DNA of 64,000 nt from Lysobacterales bacterium (GTDB taxonomy: Bacteria > Pseudomonadota > Gammaproteobacteria > Xanthomonadales > SZUA-38), in assembly GCA_030065125.1 (NCBI GenBank), contig JASJDM010000022.1, forward strand, positions 1-64,000, in the 5' to 3' direction. Below, piece by piece: positions 8,051 through 16,077 of this stretch. The first letter of the stretch is position 1; the number at the start of each line of letters is the position of its first letter. The translations under genes and the position numbers were made by a program. Under the pieces are notes generated by a model. The model worked only from the letters and a program-made list of their open reading frames with translations. It was not told the DNA's origin and made no database searches.

Positions 8051-8983
8051 TCAAAACTTGCAGCACCAGGCGAAGGTTTTGGTGGTGTTGACCGCGCACT
8101 CAGTCTGGCTCGCCGCCGCCCAGTCTACCGTCCAGCTGAGGCGACTGCTGTCCGCCGCGTTTTCGATTGGGATACACTGGGTTCCCGCTGTCCAGAATAT
8201 GGGATCATAACCGCCGGAGACTGCCACCTCGTCCATAGCACAGTGTGCCGTCACCGAAACGAACCAGCTGTCCAGAGCAGTTGCCGCCGACTCACGACGG
8301 ATGCAGTTCCCGGGCAGGTATCGGCCGTCGCTCTGGCCCCGGGTCAGCAGGTCCAACGTGTCATTATTGTCCAGCCGACCGCCCACCGTCAGACCCGCAT
8401 AGGCATCGTAGCGGGCGGGGTCCAGGGTTCCGGCAATGAGGTTTGAGGCATCGAGGTTAACCGTGTCGGTATCCGCTTCGCACTCGATGTTGCCGCCGAT
8501 GTCGATGGAGCGGATCGAAGAATCGGGTGGACAGGGGTCGGCCACGCGAATCTGAATCTGGTTGGGATCCACCTCCGCTACCCCGATGGAGCCCATTGGC
8601 AAGAACTCAGCATGCAGGGCATAGGGGACGGCAGTAATTTTCTGGCGAGGCAAAAGACCGGTATAGCCGCTGGAACTGGATCCCTCGCGTACCGAGATTT
8701 CCAGCCAGACCTGGTCACCGGCAAAAAAGGCCGCACCAAAATCGAGCTCAACACTGAATACTCCGTCAGCAACTGAAACGTCTTCCGCCAGCACCGGGAT
8801 ATCGAGCGCCACGCCTCCAACGTCAACATCGAACAACTCGAACTGAAAGTCGTAGAGGCCGTTGGCCGGCTGGCCAGCATGTTGTAGCTCACCCTGGTAG
8901 GTAAAGGTTGTACCAATGGGGGCGGGAATGGAAGCAGCGGCGAATAGCGTCAACAGCAGCAACAGCATCCTGGCGTACATCAT
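8051..8983 (-). CDS. Secreted hypothetical protein with tail-fibre-like segment
   Basis: 310 residues. A signal peptide (MMYARMLLLLLTLFAAASIP) is followed by a domain starting FTYQGELQHAGQPANGLYDF and ending PRQKITAVPYALHAEFL, a pattern common in uncharacterised secreted proteins of Proteobacteria. The middle has VGGRLDNNDTLDLLTRGQSD and GRYLPG, which resembles repeat units of phage tail fibres and trimeric surface proteins. The C-terminus is Cys-rich (TECAVN, WCCKF), so disulfides are likely. The ATG is preceded by GGAGGTG. It lies alone on the minus strand between two copies of a direct repeat, so it may have arrived by insertion. Function unknown. Confidence 0.75.
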   Translation of the reverse strand: MMYARMLLLLLTLFAAASIPAPIGTTFTYQGELQHAGQPANGLYDFQFELFDVDVGGVALDIPVLAEDVSVADGVFSVELDFGAAFFAGDQVWLEISVREGSSSSGYTGLLPRQKITAVPYALHAEFLPMGSIGVAEVDPNQIQIRVADPCPPDSSIRSIDIGGNIECEADTDTVNLDASNLIAGTLDPARYDAYAGLTVGGRLDNNDTLDLLTRGQSDGRYLPGNCIRRESAATALDSWFVSVTAHCAMDEVAVSGGYDPIFWTAGTQCIPIENAADSSRLSWTVDWAAASQTECAVNTTKTFAWCCKF

Positions 8984-9186
8984 TCACCTCCTCAAGCTGA
9001 CGCGATACAAAAGGCCTTTGATCCAAACCCGGCTATTAGCCAGGTTGACGTCAACAGCTGGATACTGGGGCGAGGCGATGATCGCGCCCGCGACGAACCT
9101 TGCGACTACCGCCCTGTATATGGAGGCAAGGCGGGGCCCGCCAAATCCGTTCTTTCCGAAGCGCTCACGGGCCGTGGATTGGAGTC

Positions 9187-9337
9187 GTTCCTGGCCGACG
9201 GCGGAGGTGCCCGACCGCCAGCCTTACCTGAAATCCGAGATGCAGTCCCGTACGCTGGCGCTGTATCAGTCCCTGGTGGATTGACTCGGCAACAACTGCG
9301 GCAGCATGGCCTCGGCGATCTGCCGGTTGCCGGCTTC
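9187..9337. repeat. Direct repeat copy 2: GT4 3' remnant plus SGNH 3' end
   Basis: This second copy carries the GT4 tail (EVPDRQPYLKSEMQSRTLAL and following) without the rest of the gene. A 5-bp deletion near 9202 relative to copy 1 breaks its frame upstream. It is joined to the real 3' end of the SGNH gene, whose stop at 9266 lies inside the remnant. The two copies bracket 1.15 kb containing the secreted-protein gene. Confidence 0.8.
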
Positions 9338-10411
9338 GGACAGGTGGCAGAAATCCATGAACAGGGGCCGGTGGTCCAATACATCGGTCAGGCTGGTCCA
9401 TTGGGGTTGACCGTCCATGACCTGTTTCACCCGCCGGTCCACCGCCAGCTGAAGGTCCCGGTGGCGCTGCAGGCTGCTGAGCAGGATCTGCTGCTCGTCT
9501 CCGCCGAGCTTGTTCTTGCTGAACACCGTTGGCTGCCAGAAAAAACGCGACTGGAAACCAAACGTCTCGGCCAGGCCTGCCGCGGCGCGCACGTTCACCT
9601 GGTATTGGGTGGCGATGGCGTCGGCCAGCGTATCGACGTTGGCCATTTCCGGCGGCTGGCCCAGGACTGCGGCCAGCCGCTGCACGCCTTCCAGTACACG
9701 GGGAAACGCCTCCAGCCAGTTGTCCAGTCCGTCGGTCACGCGAAAGTCCCTGGCCCGGTGTGATTCGTTCTGGGGTATGCCGGCCCGGTCATGCTGCAGG
9801 GCGGCGAAGACGTCGTTGACGCCGTGGTAAAACACCACGACTTCGGGTCGCCGGCCCTGTCGCAACCGGTCCACCAGCTGCGCCAGCTCCTGGCCGCTGA
9901 CGTAGCCGCTCTCGCCCAGGTTCACGATCCGCACCGGGCGGCCCTGATCAGCCAGCAACTGCCCCAGGTAGGACGGAATGGTGTGCGCATCCCGGGCGCC
10001 GGTGCCCCAGACCGTTGAGCCGCCCAGGACCCATAGCTCGGCCAGTTGTGCGGTCTCATGGCCGGGTGGTTGCCAGGACTGACGGAATCCGTCCTGGTCG
10101 ATATTGATGTAGCGGCCGTCGAACGGCTCGCGTTTCCAGTAAACGTAGGGCTGCCAGCGGGTGCGCCGTGCATCCCGCAGTTCCCGGAAGTATTCGTCGG
10201 CCCAGTCGTACCCGCTCATGGCATCGGTGTTGGCCGCCTCCGGGGCGCTGACGTCAGGGTCAACCCTGGCAAACCGTGCGGATTCAGGAACGACCGATTT
10301 CAGTAGGGCGTCCAGGAGGAGCAGGCACAGCAGCGTAATGCCGGCGATGACCCAGGCATCCCGCAGCAGGGTCGACAGCTTTCTGGTCAAGTTCGGTGTT
10401 TCATCCGCCAT
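9266..10411 (-). CDS. Membrane-anchored SGNH/GDSL-type hydrolase
   Basis: 381 residues with one N-terminal membrane anchor (about residues 19-40) and a periplasmic SGNH domain. The nucleophile motif is LGGSTVWGTG (Ser132), the block III Asn is in YHGVND (Asn199), and the catalytic Asp353/His356 pair is in DFCHLSEAGN. The family includes esterases and O-acetyl transferases or hydrolases acting on polysaccharides. The neighbouring O-antigen ligase and glycosyltransferases suggest a glycan substrate, which is inference. It is divergent from the ligase gene. Its last codons overlap the GT4 remnant. Confidence 0.85.
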   Translation of the reverse strand: MADETPNLTRKLSTLLRDAWVIAGITLLCLLLLDALLKSVVPESARFARVDPDVSAPEAANTDAMSGYDWADEYFRELRDARRTRWQPYVYWKREPFDGRYINIDQDGFRQSWQPPGHETAQLAELWVLGGSTVWGTGARDAHTIPSYLGQLLADQGRPVRIVNLGESGYVSGQELAQLVDRLRQGRRPEVVVFYHGVNDVFAALQHDRAGIPQNESHRARDFRVTDGLDNWLEAFPRVLEGVQRLAAVLGQPPEMANVDTLADAIATQYQVNVRAAAGLAETFGFQSRFFWQPTVFSKNKLGGDEQQILLSSLQRHRDLQLAVDRRVKQVMDGQPQWTSLTDVLDHRPLFMDFCHLSEAGNRQIAEAMLPQLLPSQSTRD

Positions 10412-10500
10412 TCAGAATTCCCGGTGTGAAATGGGCCGCTCAACTACGGGACCATCCAGAAACCGGCCCAATGATACAATTCCCGCGCCCTATCCCAACG

Positions 10501-11790
10501 ATGTATTCAGTCCACCGCGAAACCATGCAGGCCATAGCACTCACCGAGATCGGTCATCGTCTGGATGCCCGGCGCTGGTGGCCGGCCATGCTGGTGTGGG
10601 CGGTGCTGGCGCTGCTTCCCTTCGCCCGGCTGTCGGCCCTGCCCATGGCGGCCATGGCGATGATCGGTCTGTTCTACCTGGCAACCCGCTGGCGCTCACT
10701 GCTGGGAGAGACCAGCGTGCGACTGTTCCTTCTGTTTTTCGGCTGTTACTGGATTCCGGCGACCCTGTCCGCCGTTGATGCCGTCGAGCCGGCCCGGTCC
10801 TGGCAATCGGTGGCGGCCTACCTGCGGTTCCTGCCGGTTGGCGTTTTCTGCCTGGTCCACCTGCGCGACCCGGGTCAGCGTCAGTGGTTGTGGTCAGCCA
10901 GTGCCCTGCTGGTCGCCCTGTGGTGCGGGGACGCGCTGGTGCAGGCGGCATTCGGCGTCAACCTGCTGGGGATGCCCCACAGCGCGGATCGCTTGAACGG
11001 TATCTTTGGCGCTGACAACATCAAGCTGGGACACGTGATTGCGGTGCTGTCGCCGCTGGTGCTGGAGTACGTTCGCCGTCGCTGGGGCCTGCCGGTGTTT
11101 GGCGCCGCTTACGGGTTGATGCTGGCGGTGATCGTGCTGGTGGGAACCCGGTCCGGCTGGCTCATGTATGGATTGATTACCCTGGGCTACATCTATCTTT
11201 ACGCCCGGGGACGGCCGCGGCGCTGGCTCCAGGCCGGGGTCCTGGTGGCCATCGCCGCGTCGGCCATTGCCCTGGCTGGATACCAGTTTTCACCGACCCT
11301 GGCTGGCCGTATCGACCGCTCGCTGCTGGTGTTCCAGGGTGATTCGGAGTCTGTGGACCAGGCCCTGGGGATGCGCCTGCCGATCTGGCAGGCGGCTGCC
11401 CGAATGATCCAGGAACATCCCGTCAACGGCGTCGGCGTCCGCGGCTTCCGCTATGCCTACCCCGGCTTTGCAGGATCGGAAGACCCGTGGATGCGCAACC
11501 AGGCCGAGACCGGCGCCGCCCACGCCCACCAGCTCGTGCTGGAACTGCTCACCGAGACCGGCATCATCGGCCTGCTGGGGTTTGCCCTGGCGGTGTGGCT
11601 CGCCATCAGCCACTGGCGGTCGCTGTCGCCCAACGCCAAGTCGGCCGCGGTGCCCTTCGCCCTGGCCCTGGGCGTCATGGTATTTCCGGTGAACACCCAC
11701 CTGGCGTTTTATTCCACATTCTGGTCGCTGCTGTGCTGGTGGCTGGTCATGCTCTACTGCGCGTCTGCCGGTGATCAACGTGAACGCTGA
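10501..11790 (+). CDS. O-antigen ligase family (Wzy_C) membrane protein
   Basis: A polytopic membrane protein of about 430 residues with around ten hydrophobic segments. The Wzy_C/WaaL region has LVGTRSGWLMYGLITLG and, in the large periplasmic loop, NGVGVRGFRYAYPGF followed by AHAHQLVLELLTETGIIGLL, the expected Arg and His context. The family transfers undecaprenyl-linked glycan to lipid A core. The frame is open from 10396. I place the start at the ATG at 10501 because a -10-like tacaat lies at 10475-10480. The ATG at 10525 is an alternative, and neither has a good Shine-Dalgarno. It overlaps the GT2 gene by 20 bp. Confidence 0.85.
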   Translation: MYSVHRETMQAIALTEIGHRLDARRWWPAMLVWAVLALLPFARLSALPMAAMAMIGLFYLATRWRSLLGETSVRLFLLFFGCYWIPATLSAVDAVEPARSWQSVAAYLRFLPVGVFCLVHLRDPGQRQWLWSASALLVALWCGDALVQAAFGVNLLGMPHSADRLNGIFGADNIKLGHVIAVLSPLVLEYVRRRWGLPVFGAAYGLMLAVIVLVGTRSGWLMYGLITLGYIYLYARGRPRRWLQAGVLVAIAASAIALAGYQFSPTLAGRIDRSLLVFQGDSESVDQALGMRLPIWQAAARMIQEHPVNGVGVRGFRYAYPGFAGSEDPWMRNQAETGAAHAHQLVLELLTETGIIGLLGFALAVWLAISHWRSLSPNAKSAAVPFALALGVMVFPVNTHLAFYSTFWSLLCWWLVMLYCASAGDQRER

Positions 11791-12580
11791 ACGGGACACC
11801 GGCGAGCCCCTGTCGGTCTTCATCACCACTTACAACAATGGCGGGACCCTGGCGCGCTGTCTGGACAGTGTGGCCTGGGCCAGCGACATCGTGGTGCTGG
11901 ACTCCTTCAGTAAAGACGACACCCTGGATATCGCGCGCCGTTATGACCAATGCCGCGTCGAGCAGGCAACCTTTGCCGGTTACGGACCCCAGAAGCAGGC
12001 GGCCCTGGAGCTGACGCGGCACCGCTGGGTGCTGCTGCTGGATGCAGACGAAGCACTGACGGCCAGGGCACAGGAACGCATACAGGCACTGCTCCATACC
12101 GGGCCACAGGCCAATGGCTATCGACTGCCCCGGATTGAGCAGATGTTCTGGCGCATGCAGAGCGAATCCTCTCGGCTCAATACATTCTTGCGCCTGTTCG
12201 ACAAGCGCCACGGCCGGATCAGCGATATGCCGGTGCATGCGGCACCGGAAGTGGAGGCACCGGTGGAGGAACTGGATGCCCCGTTCCTCCACTTCGGCGA
12301 GGTGGATATCCACACCAAAGTGGACAAAATCAATCACTACTCCACCGGCCTGGTGGAGGACAAGGCCAGGCGCCGTCAGGGCCTGGTTCGCACCCGTATG
12401 CTGCTGTATCCGCCTTTTGCATTCCTCCGCTCTTATCTGTTCAAGCGACAGTTCGTTAACGGCTGGGCCGGATTCATCGCCAGCGTGGTGACCGCGTTCT
12501 ACGCTTTTCTCAAATACGCCAAGCTGTACGAGCAGCGTCAGGATGGCGACCGTGGGGAAGATCAATCCGAACTGCCGTGA
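11771..12580 (+). CDS. Glycosyltransferase family 2, LPS core type (WaaE-like)
   Basis: A 269-residue GT-A enzyme. The start LSVFITTYNNGGTLARCLDS is the nucleotide-sugar binding strand, DIVVLDSFSKDDT follows, and the DxD metal motif is in VLLLDADEAL near residue 80. The C-terminal half (FLHFGEVDIHTKVDKINHYS, then FKRQFVNGWAGFI) matches the WaaE/KdtX-like group that adds a hexose to the inner core. It overlaps the upstream ligase by 20 bp and the downstream acyltransferase by a GTGA junction, so the three are translationally coupled. Confidence 0.9.
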   Translation: MINVNAERDTGEPLSVFITTYNNGGTLARCLDSVAWASDIVVLDSFSKDDTLDIARRYDQCRVEQATFAGYGPQKQAALELTRHRWVLLLDADEALTARAQERIQALLHTGPQANGYRLPRIEQMFWRMQSESSRLNTFLRLFDKRHGRISDMPVHAAPEVEAPVEELDAPFLHFGEVDIHTKVDKINHYSTGLVEDKARRRQGLVRTRMLLYPPFAFLRSYLFKRQFVNGWAGFIASVVTAFYAFLKYAKLYEQRQDGDRGEDQSELP

Positions 12581-13500
12581 TCAGGCTGTGGCTCAATCCC
12601 CTGAACTGGCCGGCGGCGGCCCTGGTGCTGGCAGCCCGTCTGCTGATCCTGTTGCCGCACTCCGTAGTGCTGGGTGTGGGTGGACTGCTGGGCAGCGCAT
12701 CTCGGCTGCTGGTTAAAGACCGGTTGCTGGTTGCGGATACCAATCTCGCGGCCTGTTTTCCCGAGTTGGATCCCGCCCGGCGGCAGGACCTGCTGCGGGA
12801 AAACCTTCGCAACACGGGCCGCGGGCTGCTGGAAACGGTGATGGGGCTGTGGAGTTCTGATCGGCGCCTGCGCGGCCTGACCGACGTGGAAGGTCTGGAG
12901 CACCTGCGCCATGCCGAGCAGGTGGGCGGACTGGTGATCATCTGCCATGTGACCATGGTGGAACTGATGGCGCGGCTGGTCAGCCTGCACAGCGAGACCG
13001 GCCTGTTCCTGCTGGCCCGGCGCAACAACCAGCCCCTGCTGGAAGCCATGATGGGCGCGGCCAGGCGCCGACACCATCGCCAGGTCATGGAAAAGAAAGA
13101 CACTCTGGGCCTGCTGCGCACCCTGAAATCCGGGGGGCTGGTGGGTTATGCGCCGGACCAGGACTTCAACTACGGCTCAACCTTCGCGGATTTTTTTGGC
13201 ATTCCCGCGGCCACGGTGACCGCTACCTCCCAGCTGCCGGCCCGGGGCGGTGGCACGGTATTGCCGGCCTGGTGTCACCGGGACTCCGGCGGGCGCTATC
13301 AGCTGCGGTTTTTTCCGCCCTTTGCCGATTTCCCAAGTGAAGATCCGGCAGCGGACTCGGCGAGGGTCAATGCCTGGATCGAACAGCAGGTACGGCAGCA
13401 CCCCGCCCAGTACCTGTGGGTCCACCGCCGCTTCAAGACGCGTCCGCCGGGCGAGCCCGCCTTCTACCAGCCGCGGGCCCGGCGGCCCAAACATCGCTGA
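12577..13500 (+). CDS. Lipid A biosynthesis lauroyl-type acyltransferase (LpxL/LpxM family)
   Basis: A 307-residue inner-membrane acyltransferase. One N-terminal hydrophobic segment (about 12-40) precedes the catalytic H-x4-E motif, His124 and Glu129, in [11 protein letters not shown]. Later family blocks are [20 protein letters not shown] and [13 protein letters not shown]. Members transfer a secondary acyl chain to Kdo-lipid A or its precursor. Which position is acylated cannot be told. The GTG start at 12577 overlaps the GT2 stop by 4 bases. It is the third gene of an LPS operon that ends just before mutM. Confidence 0.9.
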   Translation: MIRLWLNPLNWPAAALVLAARLLILLPHSVVLGVGGLLGSASRLLVKDRLLVADTNLAACFPELDPARRQDLLRENLRNTGRGLLETVMGLWSSDRRLRGLTDVEGLEHLRHAEQVGGLVIICHVTMVELMARLVSLHSETGLFLLARRNNQPLLEAMMGAARRRHHRQVMEKKDTLGLLRTLKSGGLVGYAPDQDFNYGSTFADFFGIPAATVTATSQLPARGGGTVLPAWCHRDSGGRYQLRFFPPFADFPSEDPAADSARVNAWIEQQVRQHPAQYLWVHRRFKTRPPGEPAFYQPRARRPKHR

Positions 13501-13505
13501 GCGCC

Positions 13506-14321
13506 ATGCCTGAACTGCCAGAAGTTGAAACGACCCGGCGGGGCATCGCGCCCCACGTGGAAGGGCGCCGGGTCGCCCGGGTGCTGGTGCGCCAGCGGCA
13601 GCTGCGCTGGCCGGTGTCCGAGGCGATCTGGAAGGAATGGCCGGGTGAGATCATCAATCGGGTGGGCCGCCGGGCCAAGTACCTGCTGCTGCACAGCGAT
13701 TCCGGAACCGCCCTGGTCCATCTGGGCATGTCGGGGTCCATGCGCGTGCTGGAGGCGCCCCAGCCTCCCGGCGCCCATGATCACGTGGATATCGTGATGC
13801 AGGGCGGTCCGGTGCTGCGCTACACCGATCCCCGGCGTTTTGGCGCAATCCTGTGGACGACCGGCCCGGTGGAGCAACACAAGCTGATCCGCCATCTGGG
13901 TCCGGAACCCCTGGGGCCGGACTTTGATGGCGCCCTGCTGTTCGCGCTGTCCCGGGGCCGCAGCGCGGCCGTCAAGAACTTCATCATGGATGCCCGGGTC
14001 GTGGTTGGCGTGGGCAACATCTACGCCAGCGAAGCCCTGTATCGGGCCGGGATCAGTCCGGTAAGGGCGGCCGGGCGGGTGTCCCGTCAGCGCTATGAGG
14101 TTCTTGCCGAGGCCATCCGCTCGGTGCTGTCCTCAGCCATCAAAGCCGGAGGAACGACCCTGCGGGACTTTGTGGGCGGGGAGGGGCGGCCAGGTTATTT
14201 CCGCCAGGAGCTGGACGTCTACGATCGGGAGGGAGAGCTTTGCCACCGGTGCGGCGAGTCCGTCCGGCGCCGGGTGATTGGTCAGCGTTCGTCGTTTTAC
14301 TGTCCCGCTTGCCAGCGCTAG
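13506..14321 (+). CDS. mutM: Formamidopyrimidine-DNA glycosylase (8-oxoguanine DNA glycosylase)
   Basis: 271 residues. MutM removes oxidised purines such as 8-oxoG and cuts the abasic site. The required N-terminus [12 protein letters not shown] (Pro2 nucleophile, Glu3) is exact and fixes the start at 13506, although the frame is open from 13416. The conserved lysine is in GRRAKYLLL near residue 58, and the C-terminal zinc finger is C-x2-C (LCHRCGES) to C-x2-C (YCPACQR). It lies 5 bp after the acyltransferase, a common order in gammaproteobacteria, and is probably read from the same transcript. Confidence 0.97.
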   Translation: MPELPEVETTRRGIAPHVEGRRVARVLVRQRQLRWPVSEAIWKEWPGEIINRVGRRAKYLLLHSDSGTALVHLGMSGSMRVLEAPQPPGAHDHVDIVMQGGPVLRYTDPRRFGAILWTTGPVEQHKLIRHLGPEPLGPDFDGALLFALSRGRSAAVKNFIMDARVVVGVGNIYASEALYRAGISPVRAAGRVSRQRYEVLAEAIRSVLSSAIKAGGTTLRDFVGGEGRPGYFRQELDVYDREGELCHRCGESVRRRVIGQRSSFYCPACQR

Positions 14322-14334
14322 ATCCCGGATCCTG

Positions 14335-14949
14335 CTAGTCCAGGTAGTACCCCTTGGGGATCTCGTAGATGCCCCGGGGCGGCTCCTTGATTTCCGCCGT
14401 GACCACCTGGGTGATGATGTTCTGCATGCCCTCAGGTGCTTCGATCACGGTTTCGATCTTGACCGGAAACCCCTCCATGGATCCCAGTGACATGGTGATG
14501 GCGTCGCCCCCGGGCACCTGCCGCACAAACTTGCGGTACAGGTCGTTCAGATGTGGGGCATCGGCCGTTGACCAGATCAGGTAGGTCACGCCGGGCTGGC
14601 GGCTGTCGGTGACCCGGTACTCTGTGGCCTGCCACTTGCCCACCTTATCGCTGCGACCGGTTTGCTCAGCCTCGAACTGGAACGCTCCCAGGGGTTCCGG
14701 GTCCACCAGCACGTAGCGGGTCACGGTACGCTGGTCGTGGTCGATCAGCAGCAGCTGCCTGTCCTTGAGATCGGTCAGGTAGGCAATGTCGCCCTGGCGC
14801 CGGTAGCCCAGTGTGTCTCCAAGCCATTGTTCTACAATAATTTTTTCCGTCGGACTGGTGCTGACTTCGCTGACGATATGCAGGTCCGACCAGGCAGCCG
14901 GACTGATTGTCAGCATAAGGACTGCCAGGGCTGCGGGTACTCGACTCAT
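14335..14949 (-). CDS. Exported DUF4412-like protein
   Basis: 204 residues with a clear Sec signal peptide ([20 protein letters not shown], cleavage after the Ala/Ser-Asp region). The mature part is a beta-rich domain: [20 protein letters not shown], then [14 protein letters not shown] and [15 protein letters not shown]. It resembles DUF4412 lipoprotein-like proteins of unknown function, but there is no lipobox Cys. It converges on mutM with a 13-bp gap and stands alone. Confidence 0.65.
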   Translation of the reverse strand: MSRVPAALAVLMLTISPAAWSDLHIVSEVSTSPTEKIIVEQWLGDTLGYRRQGDIAYLTDLKDRQLLLIDHDQRTVTRYVLVDPEPLGAFQFEAEQTGRSDKVGKWQATEYRVTDSRQPGVTYLIWSTADAPHLNDLYRKFVRQVPGGDAITMSLGSMEGFPVKIETVIEAPEGMQNIITQVVTAEIKEPPRGIYEIPKGYYLD

Positions 14950-15057
14950 TGCGCCATCCTGTCCAACGGTTGGGGACTCACATGATGCGCCCTGGGGTGC
15001 TGCCGTTCAAGCGGGCAGCCCTGTCCAGAAACCCATGGCTGGCGTGGGTTTCAGGCT

Positions 15058-15085
15058 TTGCATTACCACGGGAATCTGATAGACT
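15058..15085 (+). promoter_or_regulatory. Likely sigma-70 promoter for rpmB-rpmG
   Basis: The -35 TTGCAT at 15058-15063 is separated by 16 bases from the extended -10 TGATAGACT (15077-15085). This lies 62 bp before the rpmB ATG. Confidence 0.55.
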
Positions 15086-15146
15086 GCCGCGCTCTTTTGC
15101 CCGGGCGAAAGCCCGGCTGACCACAACAAAATTTACGAGGTTTCCA

Positions 15147-15383
15147 ATGTCTCGCGTTTGTCAGGTTACCGGAGTGGGTCCCGCTGTAGGGAACAACGTG
15201 TCCCACGCCCACAACAAGACCCGGAGACGGTTTCTCCCCAACCTCCAGTACCATCGGTTCTGGGTTGAGAGCGAAAACCGCTGGGTGCGGCTGCGCGTGT
15301 CCGCCAAGGGTATGCGCATCATCGACAAGAAAGGCATCGACACGGTGCTGGCCGAAATGCGGTCCAAGGGTCAGAAGGTCTGA
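15147..15383 (+). CDS. rpmB: 50S ribosomal protein L28
   Basis: 78 residues beginning [20 protein letters not shown], the diagnostic L28 N-terminus, continuing [19 protein letters not shown] and ending [14 protein letters not shown]. The start at 15147 follows TTACGAGG. The longer frame upstream is not coding. It forms the usual two-gene operon with rpmG, 24 bp downstream. Confidence 0.98.
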   Translation: MSRVCQVTGVGPAVGNNVSHAHNKTRRRFLPNLQYHRFWVESENRWVRLRVSAKGMRIIDKKGIDTVLAEMRSKGQKV

Positions 15384-15407
15384 CCTGCCTTAACGGAGTA
15401 TTTGATC

Positions 15408-15563
15408 ATGCGTGACAAAATCAAACTGGTCTCCAGCGCCGGTACCGGCCACTACTACACCACCGACAAAAACAAAAAGAACACCCCGGACAAACTCGAA
15501 TTCAAGAAATTCGATCCGGTGGTGCGCAAGCACGTGATCTACAAGGAAGCGAAGATAAAGTAA
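15408..15563 (+). CDS. rpmG: 50S ribosomal protein L33
   Basis: A 51-residue protein starting [19 protein letters not shown] and ending [11 protein letters not shown], a full-length L33. It lacks the CxxC pairs, so it is the zinc-independent form. GGAG lies about 9 bases before the ATG. A terminator follows 24 bp after the stop. Confidence 0.98.
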   Translation: MRDKIKLVSSAGTGHYYTTDKNKKNTPDKLEFKKFDPVVRKHVIYKEAKIK

Positions 15564-15586
15564 GGTCGCTTTCAATGTGTGCTGAG

Positions 15587-15612
15587 AAGCCCGCCACCGT
15601 GCGGGCTTTTTT
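15587..15612 (+). terminator. Rho-independent terminator of rpmB-rpmG
   Basis: The stem aagcccgc / gcgggctt with a 6-base loop (caccgt) is followed by a T tract. Confidence 0.85.
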
Positions 15613-15733
15613 GTGGGCGCAAGACTGGGGGAACGCGGGCGTCGCGCGCTGGGAAGGGCGGGCGAGGGTACGCCAGCCCAGTAGCCGAAGGCCCGTGGCA
15701 CATGCGCCACGGGTCGGCCTTGCTGATGGACCA

Positions 15734-15919
15734 TTACATGCGGCAGGTCTTGATGCCGAACAGCGAGTAGGCCGGGCACCAGCCAACCAGGCCAGTCAGC
15801 AGCGGTACGGCGCCGACCCAGCCCCATGGGGTCTGGGGCCCCACGAACACGAGGCTGATCAATCCCAGCCCCACGACCATCCTGATGATTCTGTCGGCAA
15901 TTCCTTCATTTTTGAGCAT
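15734..15919 (-). CDS. DUF2892 small membrane protein
   Basis: 61 residues: MLKNEGIADRIIRMVVGLGL, then GWVGAVPLLTGLVGWCPAYS and LFGIKTCRM. Two hydrophobic helices and the WCPAY...G motif are typical of DUF2892, the membrane domain also found fused to YgaP rhodaneses. The ATG at 15919 follows AAGGAGATCGTC, a strong ribosome site. The longer upstream frame covers the AT-rich regulatory region and is rejected. It is divergent from the acidic repeat protein and near a Crp/Fnr regulator. DUF2892 genes often sit near sulfur or redox regulators (inference). Confidence 0.85.
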   Translation of the reverse strand: MLKNEGIADRIIRMVVGLGLISLVFVGPQTPWGWVGAVPLLTGLVGWCPAYSLFGIKTCRM

Positions 15920-16022
15920 GACGATCTCCTTGGGTTTTTCATTGCATGACTTGCTGGTCGTTATTTTCCAGAAACCCGCGGGGCCTTCAGTGACCATGTC
16001 ACCAAGTGTAATTGGAAAATGT

Positions 16023-16056
16023 TTGACAAAAAAATATTTGTAAATAAAATTACAAA
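16023..16056 (+). promoter_or_regulatory. Sigma-70 promoter overlapped by a palindromic operator
   Basis: The consensus -35 TTGACA (16023-16028), 16 bases of spacing and -10 TAAAAT (16045-16050) lie in an AT-rich island. The palindrome TTTGTAA-N6-TTACAAA (16037-16056) covers the -10, so a dimeric protein bound there would block transcription of the gene at 16078. The Crp/Fnr-type regulator at 18330 is the obvious candidate ligand, by proximity only. Confidence 0.7.
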
Positions 16057-16077
16057 AAATGAATACTGAAGGAGGCA

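Noticed and set aside
16037..16056. Classical FNR or CRP box
   Set aside because: Half-sites are TTTGTAA/TTACAAA with 6 bases between, not TTGAT-N4-ATCAA or TGTGA-N6-TCACA; kept as an unassigned operator.
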